In this document: piece after piece, positions 36,847 through 44,809 of the stretch | Layout of the letters: every line of letters begins with the position of its first letter | How positions within the stretch are numbered: position 1 is the first letter of the stretch | Assembly (NCBI RefSeq): GCF_001274945.1 | Contig: NZ_LILB01000005.1 | Coordinates: forward strand, 329,296-393,295 | Direction: 5' to 3' | DNA: 64,000 nucleotides | Source: Viridibacillus arvi | GTDB lineage: Bacteria; Bacillota; Bacilli; Bacillales_A; Planococcaceae | Notes under the pieces: model-generated | Seen by the model: the letters and a program-made list of their open reading frames with translations, nothing else | Databases searched by the model: none | What the model was told of the DNA's origin: nothing | Translations under genes and position numbers: made by a program

Positions 36847-36947
36847 TTCTTCAACTAACCTGGCCCGTTAGTTGAAGAAAAAAAGAGCTGTCTGAACAGG
36901 TCCAAGTTTTTCTACTAAGGTATTCTGTTAATTCAATAAGAAGCCCT
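36847..36947 (+). repeat. Dispersed inverted repeats, copies 3 and 4 (compound element)
   Basis: CTTCAACTAAC and GTTAGTTGAAG (36849-36877) make a perfect 11-bp stem with an A-rich tail. GAGCTGTCTGAACAGGTC and a second, worn repeat (TCTACTAAGG...CTGTTAATTCAATAAG) follow. The same compound order recurs at 40502-40590. Confidence 0.8.
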
Positions 36948-37037
36948 GTAGAGAAACGAAGAAGATAAACAAGGAAGTAATAATGAACATGTATTCTTCA
37001 AATTTAATAAGTCTTAGATCCACAACCTAGGTTTTAA

Positions 37038-37244
37038 TTATGTACGCTGAGATTTAACTATAACGTTTAATATGAAGAAGATTAAAAATGTCATTAAATA
37101 TAGAAATAGATTATTGGTGTTAAAAGTGTAAGATAAACCCTCATTAGTTTTAAAAATACCTAGTAAATAATTTATACAGCTTACCACTAGGAGAAATAAG
37201 CTAAGTGTCCATATTAATCTAAATATGTATTTTAAAATTTTCAT
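37038..37244 (-). CDS. Small two-helix membrane protein
   Basis: 68 residues with two hydrophobic helices (about 7-30 and 45-63) joined by a polar loop, and a basic C-terminal tail. GGAGG lies 10 bases before the ATG, which supports it as a real gene. I do not recognise the family. It lies in the repeat-rich stretch of small membrane-protein genes. Confidence 0.55.
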   Translation of the reverse strand: MKILKYIFRLIWTLSLFLLVVSCINYLLGIFKTNEGLSYTFNTNNLFLYLMTFLIFFILNVIVKSQRT

Positions 37245-37274
37245 TATTTCAAACCCTCCAAATTCTAAAAAATG

Positions 37275-37310
37275 CTTATATTAACATCATCCCGTTAGTG
37301 CAATAAGAGA
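37275..37310 (+). repeat. Degenerate copy of the dispersed inverted repeat
   Basis: ATTAACATCATCCCGTTAGT followed by GCAATAAGAGA retains the right arm and tail of the repeat but has lost most of the left arm. Confidence 0.45.
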
Positions 37311-37312
37311 TA

Positions 37313-37580
37313 TTAGTTTTGATAGCAAGTCTCATATTCGTCTTTCATTAACAAACTTATACACGCCAAACCATTTTCGTGATAAATCTCTTTACCAACT
37401 TCTAATTCGATACTTCTATTTGAATTTGGATAATTAGGTTCGTCATTTAGAATGTACAGTGTATCCACGTCTAGCCATTTCATAGAAAAATCACTTTTTG
37501 CATGTTAGCACATAAAATTAAGAATAATATAAGGGTAATAAAAGAAATTAAGAAACCAAATATTATTGAAATAATAATCC
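37313..37580 (-). pseudogene. Frameshifted small membrane or lipoprotein gene
   Basis: The 3' part is an open frame of 56 codons beginning MKWLDVDTLYILNDEPNYP and ending at 37313. Just upstream, in another frame, lies a hydrophobic segment (IISIIFGFLISFITLILFL, then a Cys) that reads into a stop at the junction. Adding one A to the CAAAAAG tract near 37500 would join them into a single short protein with a membrane or lipoprotein N-terminus. No ATG is seen for the upstream part although AGGGGG is present, so the gene also appears to have lost its start. Confidence 0.55.
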
Positions 37581-37591
37581 CCCTTTCTTAA

Positions 37592-37690
37592 ATTCAAGTA
37601 AACTGCTCCATTAGTTCAATAAGCAAAAGACCTGCTTATGCAACTTAATAATCTTTAACTACAGCACTCCTTAGCTTAATAAGAAAAAAA
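37592..37690 (+). repeat. Dispersed inverted repeats, copies 5 and 6 (compound element)
   Basis: TTCAAGTAAACTGCTCCATT plus AGTTCAATAAG, then an AGACCTGCTTATG stretch, then AACTACAGCACTCCTTAGC with TTAATAAGAAAAA. Worn arms, but the same order as copies 3/4 and 10/11. Confidence 0.65.
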
Positions 37691-37712
37691 ACTTATTTCA
37701 TCATAAATATAT

Positions 37713-38012
37713 TCAGTTTTCCGATTTGTACTTCGAGAAAAAAGGAAATAACAAAAACAAAAAAACAACATATAAAATTATTATCGGAAAAGTATAAGAA
37801 ATGGATAACGATAATTGAGGTGATATGATAAAGCCAAATAACCACAATGGTAGGACTGATAACAAAGACAATATAATCCTTGAGAAGAATATTATCCTAT
37901 GCTCCGTGCCACATTGATTACATTGAATAGGTCTGTATGATAAAAAAAGAGATTTTATGATTTTACTCCATTTAAATTGAGTATTACATTTATCACATTT
38001 CTGTAAACTCAT
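37713..38012 (-). CDS. Zinc-ribbon plus two-helix membrane protein (TIGR04104-like)
   Basis: 99 residues. An N-terminal zinc ribbon has CDKC and CNQC pairs about 20 residues apart, and two membrane helices follow (about 45-65 and 73-93). The CxxC-20-CxxC layout matches the small Bacillales family TIGR04104, of unknown function. AGGAGG precedes the ATG. Inverted repeats flank both sides. Confidence 0.75.
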   Translation of the reverse strand: MSLQKCDKCNTQFKWSKIIKSLFLSYRPIQCNQCGTEHRIIFFSRIILSLLSVLPLWLFGFIISPQLSLSISYTFPIIILYVVFLFLLFPFFSKYKSEN

Positions 38013-38095
38013 ATATTCATCTCCTCCTGTGTAAGAATTATTACAACTATCTTATCAATGTTTCTGATTAGAGCTGGTTTTATATCCAATTTACT

Positions 38096-38130
38096 TTTCA
38101 ACTAAACTACCTCGTTAATTGAAGAATAAA
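38096..38130 (+). repeat. Dispersed inverted repeat, copy 7
   Basis: TTCAACTAAACTACCTCGTT followed by AATTGAAGAATAAAAAG. Arms pair with few mismatches. Confidence 0.7.
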
Positions 38131-38219
38131 AAGTATTGCTTTAGCACAATCAGAAAAAAGCTGACTAAACATACATTATTCTTCAACATTGATTTTTTTT
38201 AATTTAGAAGGAAATGTCG

Positions 38220-39076
38220 TTAATAAACTTTATAATTTTCCTGTTTCCACAATAGAATTTCATTTGCAACAGAATTAGGAATATCCCAATGGACATTGTG
38301 TTTGGTGTTTTCTATGCCTTTTACCTTTATTTTATTAATGTTTTTTTTAATTTGTTGTAATCCTCTGTCTCTAGATGAATCAATAATTGGAATTGTTGCA
38401 TGCAATAACAAGACAGGACACAGAATATTATCATAAGTTGTAGAGCAAGGTTCTTTATAAAACGCCTTAATTGTTGCTAGAATACTAAAAAGGTCTGCCT
38501 TTAAGATATAGTTACCTTTTACCTTTTTAAATTAGAGATTATTATTGAATCAAGGCTTGTATCCCATTGTTTTGTTGTGTAATCTTGGTATTCTTTGACC
38601 ACTTCATCCCATGAGCTATATTTACTCGATTCAATATATTTCTTCCAGCCTAGCAAGGCTTTCTCTTTCGTCATCCCGCCAACATGCTCAGGAAACACAT
38701 ATCCTCCATCTATTAAAATTAAACCTATTATCTTATTTGGGTGAATTTTCGCGAAATTTAGAGCAAGGTCCGCCCCCCAAGAATGTCCTAATATGTAAAA
38801 TGGTTTATTCGTAATCTTTTGTATTACTCGATAAATTCGGTTTACTAAAGCAGAAAATCTGTAATCATCCTCCAGTTCTAGTGGGCCGGTTTCTCCATGA
38901 CCTGGATTATCTAAAAGAATTAGATGAAAATCATTTATTAGGTATTCGATAAGTCCAGAAAAACTTTTTAAATCACCTGTCATTCCATGTAGACAAACAA
39001 GTGAAGGAAGGCTGTTTTCACCAAATTCATAACCGTGAAAAACATGATTATCTACTGTTATTTTGAATTCCTTCAA
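38220..39076 (-). pseudogene. Alpha/beta hydrolase interrupted by one frameshift
   Basis: The first part (from about 39076 to 38519) encodes an alpha/beta hydrolase with LVCLHGMTGD, the LDNPGHGETGP loop and the nucleophile GHSWGAD, but ends early at NLKR followed by a stop. A second frame continues without interruption from 38519 to 38220 and carries the rest, including PVLLLHATIPIID and the probable catalytic His in TKHNVHWD. One extra A in the AAAAA tract at 38514-38520 would restore a protein of about 285 residues with a full triad. It is either a recent mutation or a homopolymer error. A TTG at 39076 behind AAAGGAG is the likely start. Confidence 0.75.
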
Positions 39077-39273
39077 TTCTAGAATCACTCCTTTTATCTT
39101 ATAAATAAGCCCTACTAACTCCAATTTGTCGAAGTTATTTTCATATATTTCGTTCTTAATGAGGGCGGTATGCTCAACTATTATTTAAATATTCTAAAAA
39201 ACTATAAGCTAAAATTGTACCATTATTAATAGTAAATACATATTACCTACCCCTTATTTTACATTAATTCCGT

Positions 39274-39306
39274 ATTCAACCAAACTGTAACTTTAGTTGA
39301 ATAAGC
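39274..39306 (+). repeat. Dispersed inverted repeat, copy 8
   Basis: ATTCAACCAAACTGTAACTT then TAGTTGAATAAG. It lies just upstream of the DUF3888-like gene. Confidence 0.65.
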
Positions 39307-39383
39307 AACTTAAATGATATACATAAAACTCATATCTCTACAGATAACTAAACCAAATACAAAAACAAAAGGAAATATATTAT

Positions 39384-39803
39384 ATGAAAAAATTAATAAT
39401 CATCTCGCTCTTATTATTGAGCCTATTAGCCGTAAATTCAGTTTTAGCAAAATCAAATATAGAATTTATACCTCAAGATCAACCCCCAAGTGTATTAGAA
39501 TTAGCCTTTTTACGTGAATTAGGTCCATCTATTGATGAAGCAATGTTATTAAACGGTAATAAACAATTATTTACTTCTGGAAGAATTGAAAAAATTAAAA
39601 GAAATATACAACAAGACTATTATGACGTTTCGTTAAGAGTCGTTGGTTTCGAAGGTCCCTTGAATCCGCCCTATAAACTAATTAACATTACTTTTCGTAT
39701 CCCGGCAGGTGACTTTTTAAATAAGAATAAATTAATTTCTTATAACATAAGAAGTATTACTGGAGAGGAATTTAAAAAGTTATCTAAATTTTCTAGTCCT
39801 TAA
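39384..39803 (+). CDS. Secreted DUF3888-like protein
   Basis: 139 residues with a clear signal peptide (MKKLIIISLLLLSLLAVNSVLA, cleavage probably after ALA-like LAK). The mature part is about 115 residues, with the DUF3888 pattern: a helical first half (SVLELAFLRELGPSIDEAML) and a beta-rich second half (YYDVSLRVVGFEGP, then INITFRIP). No catalytic motif is seen. This family is common as small secreted proteins in Bacillus and has no known function. It is the only plus-strand gene in this stretch; the ribosome binding site (AAAGGAAA) is modest. Confidence 0.75.
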   Translation: MKKLIIISLLLLSLLAVNSVLAKSNIEFIPQDQPPSVLELAFLRELGPSIDEAMLLNGNKQLFTSGRIEKIKRNIQQDYYDVSLRVVGFEGPLNPPYKLINITFRIPAGDFLNKNKLISYNIRSITGEEFKKLSKFSSP

Positions 39804-39880
39804 TTATCTTCGTAAACTTCAAGTTCCTTTCTACTGCACAATTTGGTTTAAATGAGAAATGAAATCTCCAGTTCTCTTAT

Positions 39881-39913
39881 CTTCTACCAAGGCGTCCGTT
39901 AGTTGAAGAAGAG
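39881..39913 (+). repeat. Dispersed inverted repeat, copy 9
   Basis: CTTCTACCAAGGCGTCCGTT then AGTTGAAGAAGAG, between two convergent genes. Confidence 0.65.
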
Positions 39914-39929
39914 AAATTTTTGATTCGAT

Positions 39930-40474
39930 TCAATAATCAATAGAATTAGCTATCTGAACTAAAATTTCAGGAGTAATCTTTTCGGATATTTTTTTATCTA
40001 TACTAAACCTATATTGCAAATTACCTTTTTCAAAAACCAATAAGTTTAAACCTCTTATACTGTCTGGACCTCTTATACTCAAGAATTATGCAGTGTTTCC
40101 ACCCTTGAGCCTAAATTCCTTTATTAATTCTTTTTCCATTAGCTTAAATTTACCCTTTTCTCCTACATTAATCAGGAACCTGTTCTCAGATGATTGCTCA
40201 TTAATGTACTCCATTTCAAAAAAGTCACTACCGTCTCCATTATTAGTTCGTGCAAATACGTGAGTGAAGATAACAGGAGGGACTCTTAATGGTAACTGTA
40301 AATCCTGTAATGGTGTTCAAAATCTCTTAAAGCTTCATCGACAGATTTATATCCAATTGCAAGATAACTTTCTTCAATTGTTTGAGGTTGGCAATTAGAG
40401 TTTGCATATGCTTTTCCGTTATATACTCCACAAACCAAGGTATACATAAGTACAAGTAGAATAAACCTGTTCAT
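39930..40474 (-). pseudogene. Decayed secreted protein gene (frameshift plus stop)
   Basis: The N-terminal 62 codons give a signal peptide (MNRFILLVLMYTLVCGVYNG) and SVDEALRDFEHHYR, then stop. In another frame the sequence continues LPLRVPPVIFTHVFARTNN through to GGNTA, meets a TAA near 40093, and goes on in the same frame with LLVFEKGNLQYRFSIDKKIS to ITPEILVQIANSID and a final stop at 39930. One missing base near 40305 and one nonsense codon therefore separate three parts of what was a secreted protein of about 180 residues, of a type I associate with Bacillus cereus-group genomes. Function unknown. Confidence 0.65.
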
Positions 40475-40501
40475 TTAAAGCCATGTCTATTCGTACTATC
40501 C

Positions 40502-40590
40502 TTATTCAATTAAACTGCCTTTTCGTTGAATAAAAAAAGAGCTGTCTTAACAGCTCAATGATCTTCTACTAAAGTACCTATTAGTTAAAG
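40502..40590 (+). repeat. Dispersed inverted repeats, copies 10 and 11 (compound element)
   Basis: ATTCAATTAAACTGCCTTTT then CGTTGAATAAAAAAA, then GAGCTGTCTTAACAGCTC (a perfect 7-bp hairpin), then TCTTCTACTAAAGTACCTAT with TAGTTAAAG. This is the clearest example of the repeat-hairpin-repeat order. Confidence 0.8.
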
Positions 40591-40616
40591 TGAAATTTAC
40601 ACAATCTCCCCAAATT

Positions 40617-40823
40617 TTACTTCACAAAAAATGCGATAATCCCTATAACAATACACAGAATCCCACTCAAAAATTGCCCTAGTCCTGAAGCCTCTCCCAT
40701 TAGAAATAAATTGAATATGTTTTTACTTTTTCGATTTTTCCCAAATAATCCATCATCTGTTTTCATACGATAAATACCCCAAATCACTAAAACTACCCCA
40801 AAAATAAATAATATAGAAAGCAT
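40617..40823 (-). CDS. Small two-helix membrane protein
   Basis: 68 residues with helices at about 2-18 and 48-66 and a basic middle (GLFGKNRKSKN). GGAGG lies 7 bases before the ATG. It follows the XRE/DER module on the same strand and may belong to it. I do not recognise a family. Confidence 0.6.
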   Translation of the reverse strand: MLSILFIFGVVLVIWGIYRMKTDDGLFGKNRKSKNIFNLFLMGEASGLGQFLSGILCIVIGIIAFFVK

Positions 40824-40871
40824 TTTAATTCCTCCGTTGTTTGTTAAATATGTGCATCTTTATGAAATATA

Positions 40872-41075
40872 TTATTTGTCATCCTCATCGAAAACAAAAG
40901 TTTCTTCGATCGGTAAATTAAAAACTGAAGCTATTTTATATGCAAGTAGCACAGATAGATTATACTTTTGTTTTTCTAATGAGATGATTGTTCTAGAAGA
41001 TACACTTACTTTATCAGCTAATTCTTGTTGCGTTATACCGTATTCTATTCGCAATTCTTTTACTCTATTTTTCAT
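40872..41075 (-). CDS. Short XRE-family regulator (YozG-like)
   Basis: 67 residues: a complete helix-turn-helix (MKNRVKELRIEYGITQQELADKV, recognition part SVSSRTIISLEK) and the short C-terminal tail LPIEETFVFDEDDK. This is the typical form of small stand-alone Bacillus repressors, all DNA-binding domain. TGGAGG lies upstream. It follows the DER-motif membrane protein by 12 bases, and the promoter ahead of both carries two tandem 16-base repeats that are its likely binding site. Confidence 0.85.
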   Translation of the reverse strand: MKNRVKELRIEYGITQQELADKVSVSSRTIISLEKQKYNLSVLLAYKIASVFNLPIEETFVFDEDDK

Positions 41076-41087
41076 AAATCCTCCAGA

Positions 41088-41486
41088 TTAAAGGAAATGA
41101 TTGTAATACTTTCTAGACCCAAATTCAATAATTATTAAAGATATTAAGACAACTAATAATGTAGTATTTGTTGGAATCACCACAAAGTTAGTTAAAAACA
41201 TAAGAATTAAAATTTCGGATATCAGAATATGCATGGAAAAGCGAGCAACTTTCCCATCAATTAAAGCATCTCTTTCGTCATATTCCTTCGCTAATTCTTT
41301 TTCTAGTGATTTATTCTTTCGGGATTTAATGTTAGAAATTATTGAGTACAACAAAATTATTCCACCTAGGAATACTATGATATAGCCAAAATTAAATCCT
41401 ACTGATGTATCAAGTATTATTTGAATGATTCCCACTATAATTATCAAGGTTGAGACTAAAAAACGCTGTATGAATAGATTTTTCAA
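41088..41486 (-). CDS. Membrane protein with DER-x3-I-x-G-K motif (DUF2178-like)
   Basis: 132 residues with four predicted helices in two pairs, separated by a cytoplasmic-type linker containing KEYDERDALIDGKVARFS. The DERxxxIxGK motif is the same as in the protein at 33008-33391. Proteins of this layout are commonly encoded with a small XRE repressor, as here. Translation starts at a TTG behind AGGAGAGG. Its role is unknown; sensing or a signalling pair is a guess. Confidence 0.75.
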   Translation of the reverse strand: MKNLFIQRFLVSTLIIIVGIIQIILDTSVGFNFGYIIVFLGGIILLYSIISNIKSRKNKSLEKELAKEYDERDALIDGKVARFSMHILISEILILMFLTNFVVIPTNTTLLVVLISLIIIEFGSRKYYNHFL

Positions 41487-41519
41487 ACATTCCTCTCCTA
41501 AACAACTTATTCCCCTGAA

Positions 41520-41578
41520 GTGAAGTTTACTTCATGTGAAGTTTGTTTCATATTACTATTTTGCAAGACAAACGTCAA
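41520..41578 (-). promoter_or_regulatory. Promoter with tandem 16-bp operators for the XRE/DER operon
   Basis: On the minus strand TTGACG (41573-41578) and TAATAT (41550-41555) are 17 bases apart. Just downstream are two directly adjoining 16-base repeats, GTGAAGTTTACTTCAT (41520-41535) and GTGAAGTTTGTTTCAT (41536-41551). They differ at two positions and each contains a near-dyad. Placement over the start site fits repression by the XRE protein. Confidence 0.75.
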
Positions 41579-41652
41579 GTGGTAAATAACGGTGAATTAA
41601 TTGACGAAATATTTTTGCTTAGAGAAAGCACATTGAACAAAGATTGATCAAA

Positions 41653-41793
41653 ATGCTCTCTTTTCCGGTAATGTCCATTATTTCTTAGCTGAAGACTACA
41701 CACCTGAAGTAAAGACGAGCGATGTAGATATTAAGAAAAACAAAACGAGTAAGAAGGATACAATTTCCATATCAGTTATTGCAAAAAATATAA
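41653..41793 (+). other. Possible gene fragment
   Basis: A plus-strand frame reads GNVHYFLAEDYTPEVKTSD and continues KKNKTSKKDTISISVIAKN without a start, after stops in the same frame upstream. The phrasing looks like part of a secreted or surface protein, so it may be a remnant. I cannot name the family. Confidence 0.25.
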
Positions 41794-42024
41794 TTATGGT
41801 TTTATATGTAAATCTTCTTTTTTATTTTTTTTTAATAAAAAAGATTTAACTCTATAAAATATTAAAATAGATAAAAACATCAATGCCCACTGAAAATGTA
41901 GTTCTCCCGTTGTTATATAATCGTATAATCCCCAAATACATAAACAGATAATTAAAAAACAAAAACAGATTTCTCCAGCTCTTGCTGTATAAAAACTTTC
42001 AGCTTCATTGTCGTCTCTTGACAT
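41794..42024 (-). CDS. Small membrane protein
   Basis: 76 residues: a polar N-terminus (MSRDDNEAESFYTARAGE), two helices (about 19-36 and 43-60) and a Lys-rich C-terminus. AAGGGGG lies upstream of the ATG. The arrangement resembles half of the DUF2178/DUF6442-type proteins, but no clear family is recognised. Confidence 0.55.
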   Translation of the reverse strand: MSRDDNEAESFYTARAGEICFCFLIICLCIWGLYDYITTGELHFQWALMFLSILIFYRVKSFLLKKNKKEDLHIKP

Positions 42025-42506
42025 TAGAAATATCCCCCTTGAAATTAATTTACTCTCCCAAACTTCATAATAAGGATATAATTTTCAGTAAAATTATGTC
42101 AATAAAACCAGTTATATACTCTACATTTATAGGAATGAAAGGCCTATGGCAACGGGATGTATTGAACAGTCTTTATTTCATAATAGACTCTTATTCCAGT
42201 TAAAATAACAACATGTCTTTATTACTTTTTTACCCGAAATAATAAAATAAAGGATATTCTTTCTCTATTAGAAGGTTCACGACATAATGGACTTGAACGT
42301 AACTCGCTTGGTGTAGTTAAATTCATATATTTAAAAAACCCTCTTAGTTGGGACTGTAGCTGTTCATTCCAGCATTAAGCTCAACTAAGCGGGCTTTATT
42401 TTTTTCGGATTAATTACCTAGTAGTGATGCTTGTACTATATTCTAAGCCTACATGAAAAATGTAAGTTCTTAAAAGATCAGCATAAGCTACCCATCTACT
42501 ATTTTG
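42025..42506. other. Intergenic region with a plus-strand terminator
   Basis: No intact gene. Between about 42103 and 42330 there are scattered short frames (for example one reading LLEGSRHNGLERNSLGVVKF) that may be worn coding DNA. A terminator hairpin closes the region at 42337-42403. Confidence 0.35.
42337..42406 (+). terminator. Intrinsic terminator
   Basis: AACCCTCTTAGTTG pairs with CAACTAAGCGGGCTT with small mismatches, and the plus strand continues TTATTTTTTT. No intact plus-strand gene precedes it, which again suggests a lost gene. Confidence 0.65.
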
Positions 42507-43538
42507 TTAGTCATTATATATTTTATTGTTGGACGCGGAACCTATCTCCGTCCCCCGTGCTTGACATAAGTCTAATTCTAAAAATTGTTGTACTAATCGA
42601 CGGACTTCATCCGTTGATTTTGTATCCATTAACTGGGTTCTCAGTTCACTTGCACCTTCAAATCCCCGAGTATAGATTTTGAAAAAGCGAAGAAGTGGCT
42701 TAAATGGACGAGGTTCGATTTCTTTTGAATATTTATCGTGAAGATCTAACTGTAAAAGTAATAAATTGAGAAACTCTTTCATACTATGTTCTTTAGGTTC
42801 TTTTTCAAAAGCAAAAGGATTCGTGAAAACGCCGCGGCCAATCATTACGCCATCAATGCCGTATTGATTTACTAATTTTAAACCTGTTGCTCGGTCAGGG
42901 ATATCTCCGTTAATTGTTAATAACGTATTTGGAGCAATTTCATCTCGAAGTTTTTTTATTTCGGGGATTAGTTCCCAATGTGCATCTACCTTACTCATTT
43001 CTTTTTTCGAACGAAGGTGAATAGAAAGGTTCGCAATATCTTGTTTCAATACATGTCCTAACCAATCGCGCCATTCGTTAATGTCGAGATAACCTAATCT
43101 TGTTTTAACGCTAACTGGTAATCCACCAGCTTTTGCTGCTTGAATAATTTCTGCTGCCAGTTCAGGACGTTGAATTAATCCAGCACCTCTTCCTTTTGAT
43201 GAAACGTTTGGTGCGGGGCAGCCCATATTTAAATCAATCCCACGAAAACCAAGTTTTTTCATATCGATACTCATCTGTTTAAAATACTCAGGTTTATCGC
43301 CCCAAATATGAGCGACAATAGGTTGTTCATCTTCCGTAAATGTTAAACGCCCACGCATACTATCTTTTCCGTCAGAAAGGCAATAACTATCTGTACTTGT
43401 AAACTCCGTAAAAAATACGTCAGGTTTTGCTGCTTCACTAATGACGTGGCGAAAAACAACGTCTGTAACATCTTCCATTGGTGCTAATATAAAAAATGGC
43501 TTCGGTAAATCAAGCCAAAAATTATGTTCGTTATTCAT
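42507..43538 (-). CDS. tRNA-dihydrouridine synthase family protein
   Basis: 343 residues. FMN-dependent Dus barrel with APMEDVTD near the N-terminus, the catalytic-Cys loop [25 protein letters not shown] and INGDI, then a C-terminal helical domain ([17 protein letters not shown]). It reduces specific uridines in tRNA D-loops with NADPH. The sequence is nearer to DusC-like paralogues than to the standard DusB in the ftsH-lysS region, since neighbours here are not core. AGGAGG precedes the ATG. Which uridine is modified cannot be read. Confidence 0.9.
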   Translation of the reverse strand: MNNEHNFWLDLPKPFFILAPMEDVTDVVFRHVISEAAKPDVFFTEFTSTDSYCLSDGKDSMRGRLTFTEDEQPIVAHIWGDKPEYFKQMSIDMKKLGFRGIDLNMGCPAPNVSSKGRGAGLIQRPELAAEIIQAAKAGGLPVSVKTRLGYLDINEWRDWLGHVLKQDIANLSIHLRSKKEMSKVDAHWELIPEIKKLRDEIAPNTLLTINGDIPDRATGLKLVNQYGIDGVMIGRGVFTNPFAFEKEPKEHSMKEFLNLLLLQLDLHDKYSKEIEPRPFKPLLRFFKIYTRGFEGASELRTQLMDTKSTDEVRRLVQQFLELDLCQARGTEIGSASNNKIYND

Positions 43539-43703
43539 TTTATATCCTCCTTTTGCAACATATAAAATAATATTTATCTATTGCAAAATCCTTTACTCAT
43601 CATACATATTATCATTTCTTGTAGTTGGATGCACTGTGTTATACCGAATATTGAATTTTCACATATGACTATCTAAGGGTAATGGTATAAAACGTGTGTA
43701 CCG
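43539..43703. other. Intergenic region upstream of the Dus gene
   Basis: AT-rich, presumably with the Dus promoter. Nothing else was recognised. Confidence 0.4.
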
Positions 43704-43950
43704 TTACCTCCTGAAGTTTTGGAATGACTTAAGTTCAAACTGATAAAAGATAGTTTTTAAGCGTAATGCTGCTTCTATCACTATATTAAATGGGATGTTA
43801 AACTCTATAGCTAGTTAATTACAAGCCTTAATAGCGGTTCAAGGTCATTGAGATAACATAATTCTTACCGCAAATTTTTTCGTAGTCACAAAATCAGGTA
43901 CTTAGTGCCTTCAGACTTTATAGGTTTAACTTGTTCAATTAATTCATGAC
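43704..43950 (-). pseudogene. Decayed small gene (several frameshifts)
   Basis: Short pieces in different minus-strand frames line up as one protein: GHELIEQVKPIKSEGTKYLI, then CDYEKICGKNY, then LNDLEPLL, then LAIEFNIPFNIVIEAALRLK and FELKSFQNFRR before a stop at 43704. At least two frameshifts and two stops interrupt it. The joined product would be about 80 residues, an unknown soluble helical protein. The reconstruction is my inference. Confidence 0.4.
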
Positions 43951-43960
43951 CTAGAACGCA

Positions 43961-44003
43961 AAAAAACTAACTGGCTCTTAAGAAATGAGTCAGTTAGTTT
44001 TTT
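43961..44003. terminator. Strong bidirectional terminator
   Basis: AAAAAACTAACTGGCTC and GAGTCAGTTAGTTTTTT pair almost perfectly around a short loop, with T-runs in both directions. It closes the aeRF1-like gene on the minus strand. Confidence 0.85.
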
Positions 44004-44014
44004 GGAATACATCG

Positions 44015-44809
44015 TTATTTTTCAAAAATTTCGTGGAGCACTTCGTTGGCGCTGCTGTTGTTCATGTTTTTGTGAATACAACTAGCTGGTTTTTCGCGTA
44101 AGGTTTCGGCAAAAGCCTTTGCCATTTCAATTTCTCCGGCCACATGTATCTCCTTCCAGCCACGCTCTTTCTTCAATCGTTCTACAATTTCGCCCATTCC
44201 TTTAAAGAATCGTCCCAAATTTTCTTTCAGCCGAGGTTCTAAAGCACCTGCTTTGCTGCTTCCAATGCCAGGGTGATTGTCAGGAGTCACTTTTTTTCGA
44301 TTTCCCCATTCTTCCAGATTCGGTTCGAAATCGTAAATAAGTTCATCATTTAAGAAGCCCATTGCTGTATCCAGAATACGTACCTCCCCAAAGCTCGGTA
44401 AGATAATGCCCGCATCTGGGTAAGCCTTATACATGTATTCCATCTCTTCAAGTACCGGATGATCCTCCCAGTGAAAGCTCGTTTTCACCTGTACTTGTAC
44501 ATAGTGGACCGACCACAAACTTGGATTGTCCGAAGCAAAAATTACGACTCCTTTTCGCAATTCATTCGAATGGTCATCTATTTCTTTAACGACTTTATCT
44601 TTCACTGTTTTAAATGCTTTTAGTTCATCCTCATTTTTAGAAGCTGTTATATACTCTTCCATTCGCTTTAAACCACTTTTTAAATGAATTTTCCATGCAC
44701 CTTTCAGCTGATCAGGATCAGCTGGATTAGTATTTAAATACACACTCAACACACAACGATCGTTACACTTAAATTCTTTTAGGGTCTGAAGCTCTTTACT
44801 TATTGACAT
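44015..44809 (-). CDS. aeRF1-like (VLRF1 family) protein
   Basis: 264 residues. The N-terminal CVLSVYLNTNPADPDQLKGAWK and the FGEVRILDTAMGFLND segment followed by a charged loop resemble the VLRF1 (Vms1-like release factor) branch of archaeal/eukaryotic eRF1-type proteins found in Bacillales. These are thought to act on stalled or peptidyl-tRNA-bearing ribosomal complexes. The catalytic GGQ-type motif of true release factors is not visible; the corresponding loop reads HPGIGSSKAGALEPRLKENL, so peptide release by this protein is uncertain. AGGAGG lies before the ATG. Single gene with its own terminator. Confidence 0.7.
   Translation of the reverse strand: MSISKELQTLKEFKCNDRCVLSVYLNTNPADPDQLKGAWKIHLKSGLKRMEEYITASKNEDELKAFKTVKDKVVKEIDDHSNELRKGVVIFASDNPSLWSVHYVQVQVKTSFHWEDHPVLEEMEYMYKAYPDAGIILPSFGEVRILDTAMGFLNDELIYDFEPNLEEWGNRKKVTPDNHPGIGSSKAGALEPRLKENLGRFFKGMGEIVERLKKERGWKEIHVAGEIEMAKAFAETLREKPASCIHKNMNNSSANEVLHEIFEK

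Noticed and set aside
33729-40590. The inverted repeats as ordinary terminators or a CRISPR array
   Set aside because: No T-run follows the stems and the copies are scattered between genes at irregular spacing without unique spacers.
42103-42330. Possible insertion-sequence remnant
   Set aside because: Short frames and a loose hairpin are present but no transposase motif, terminal repeats or target duplication could be seen.
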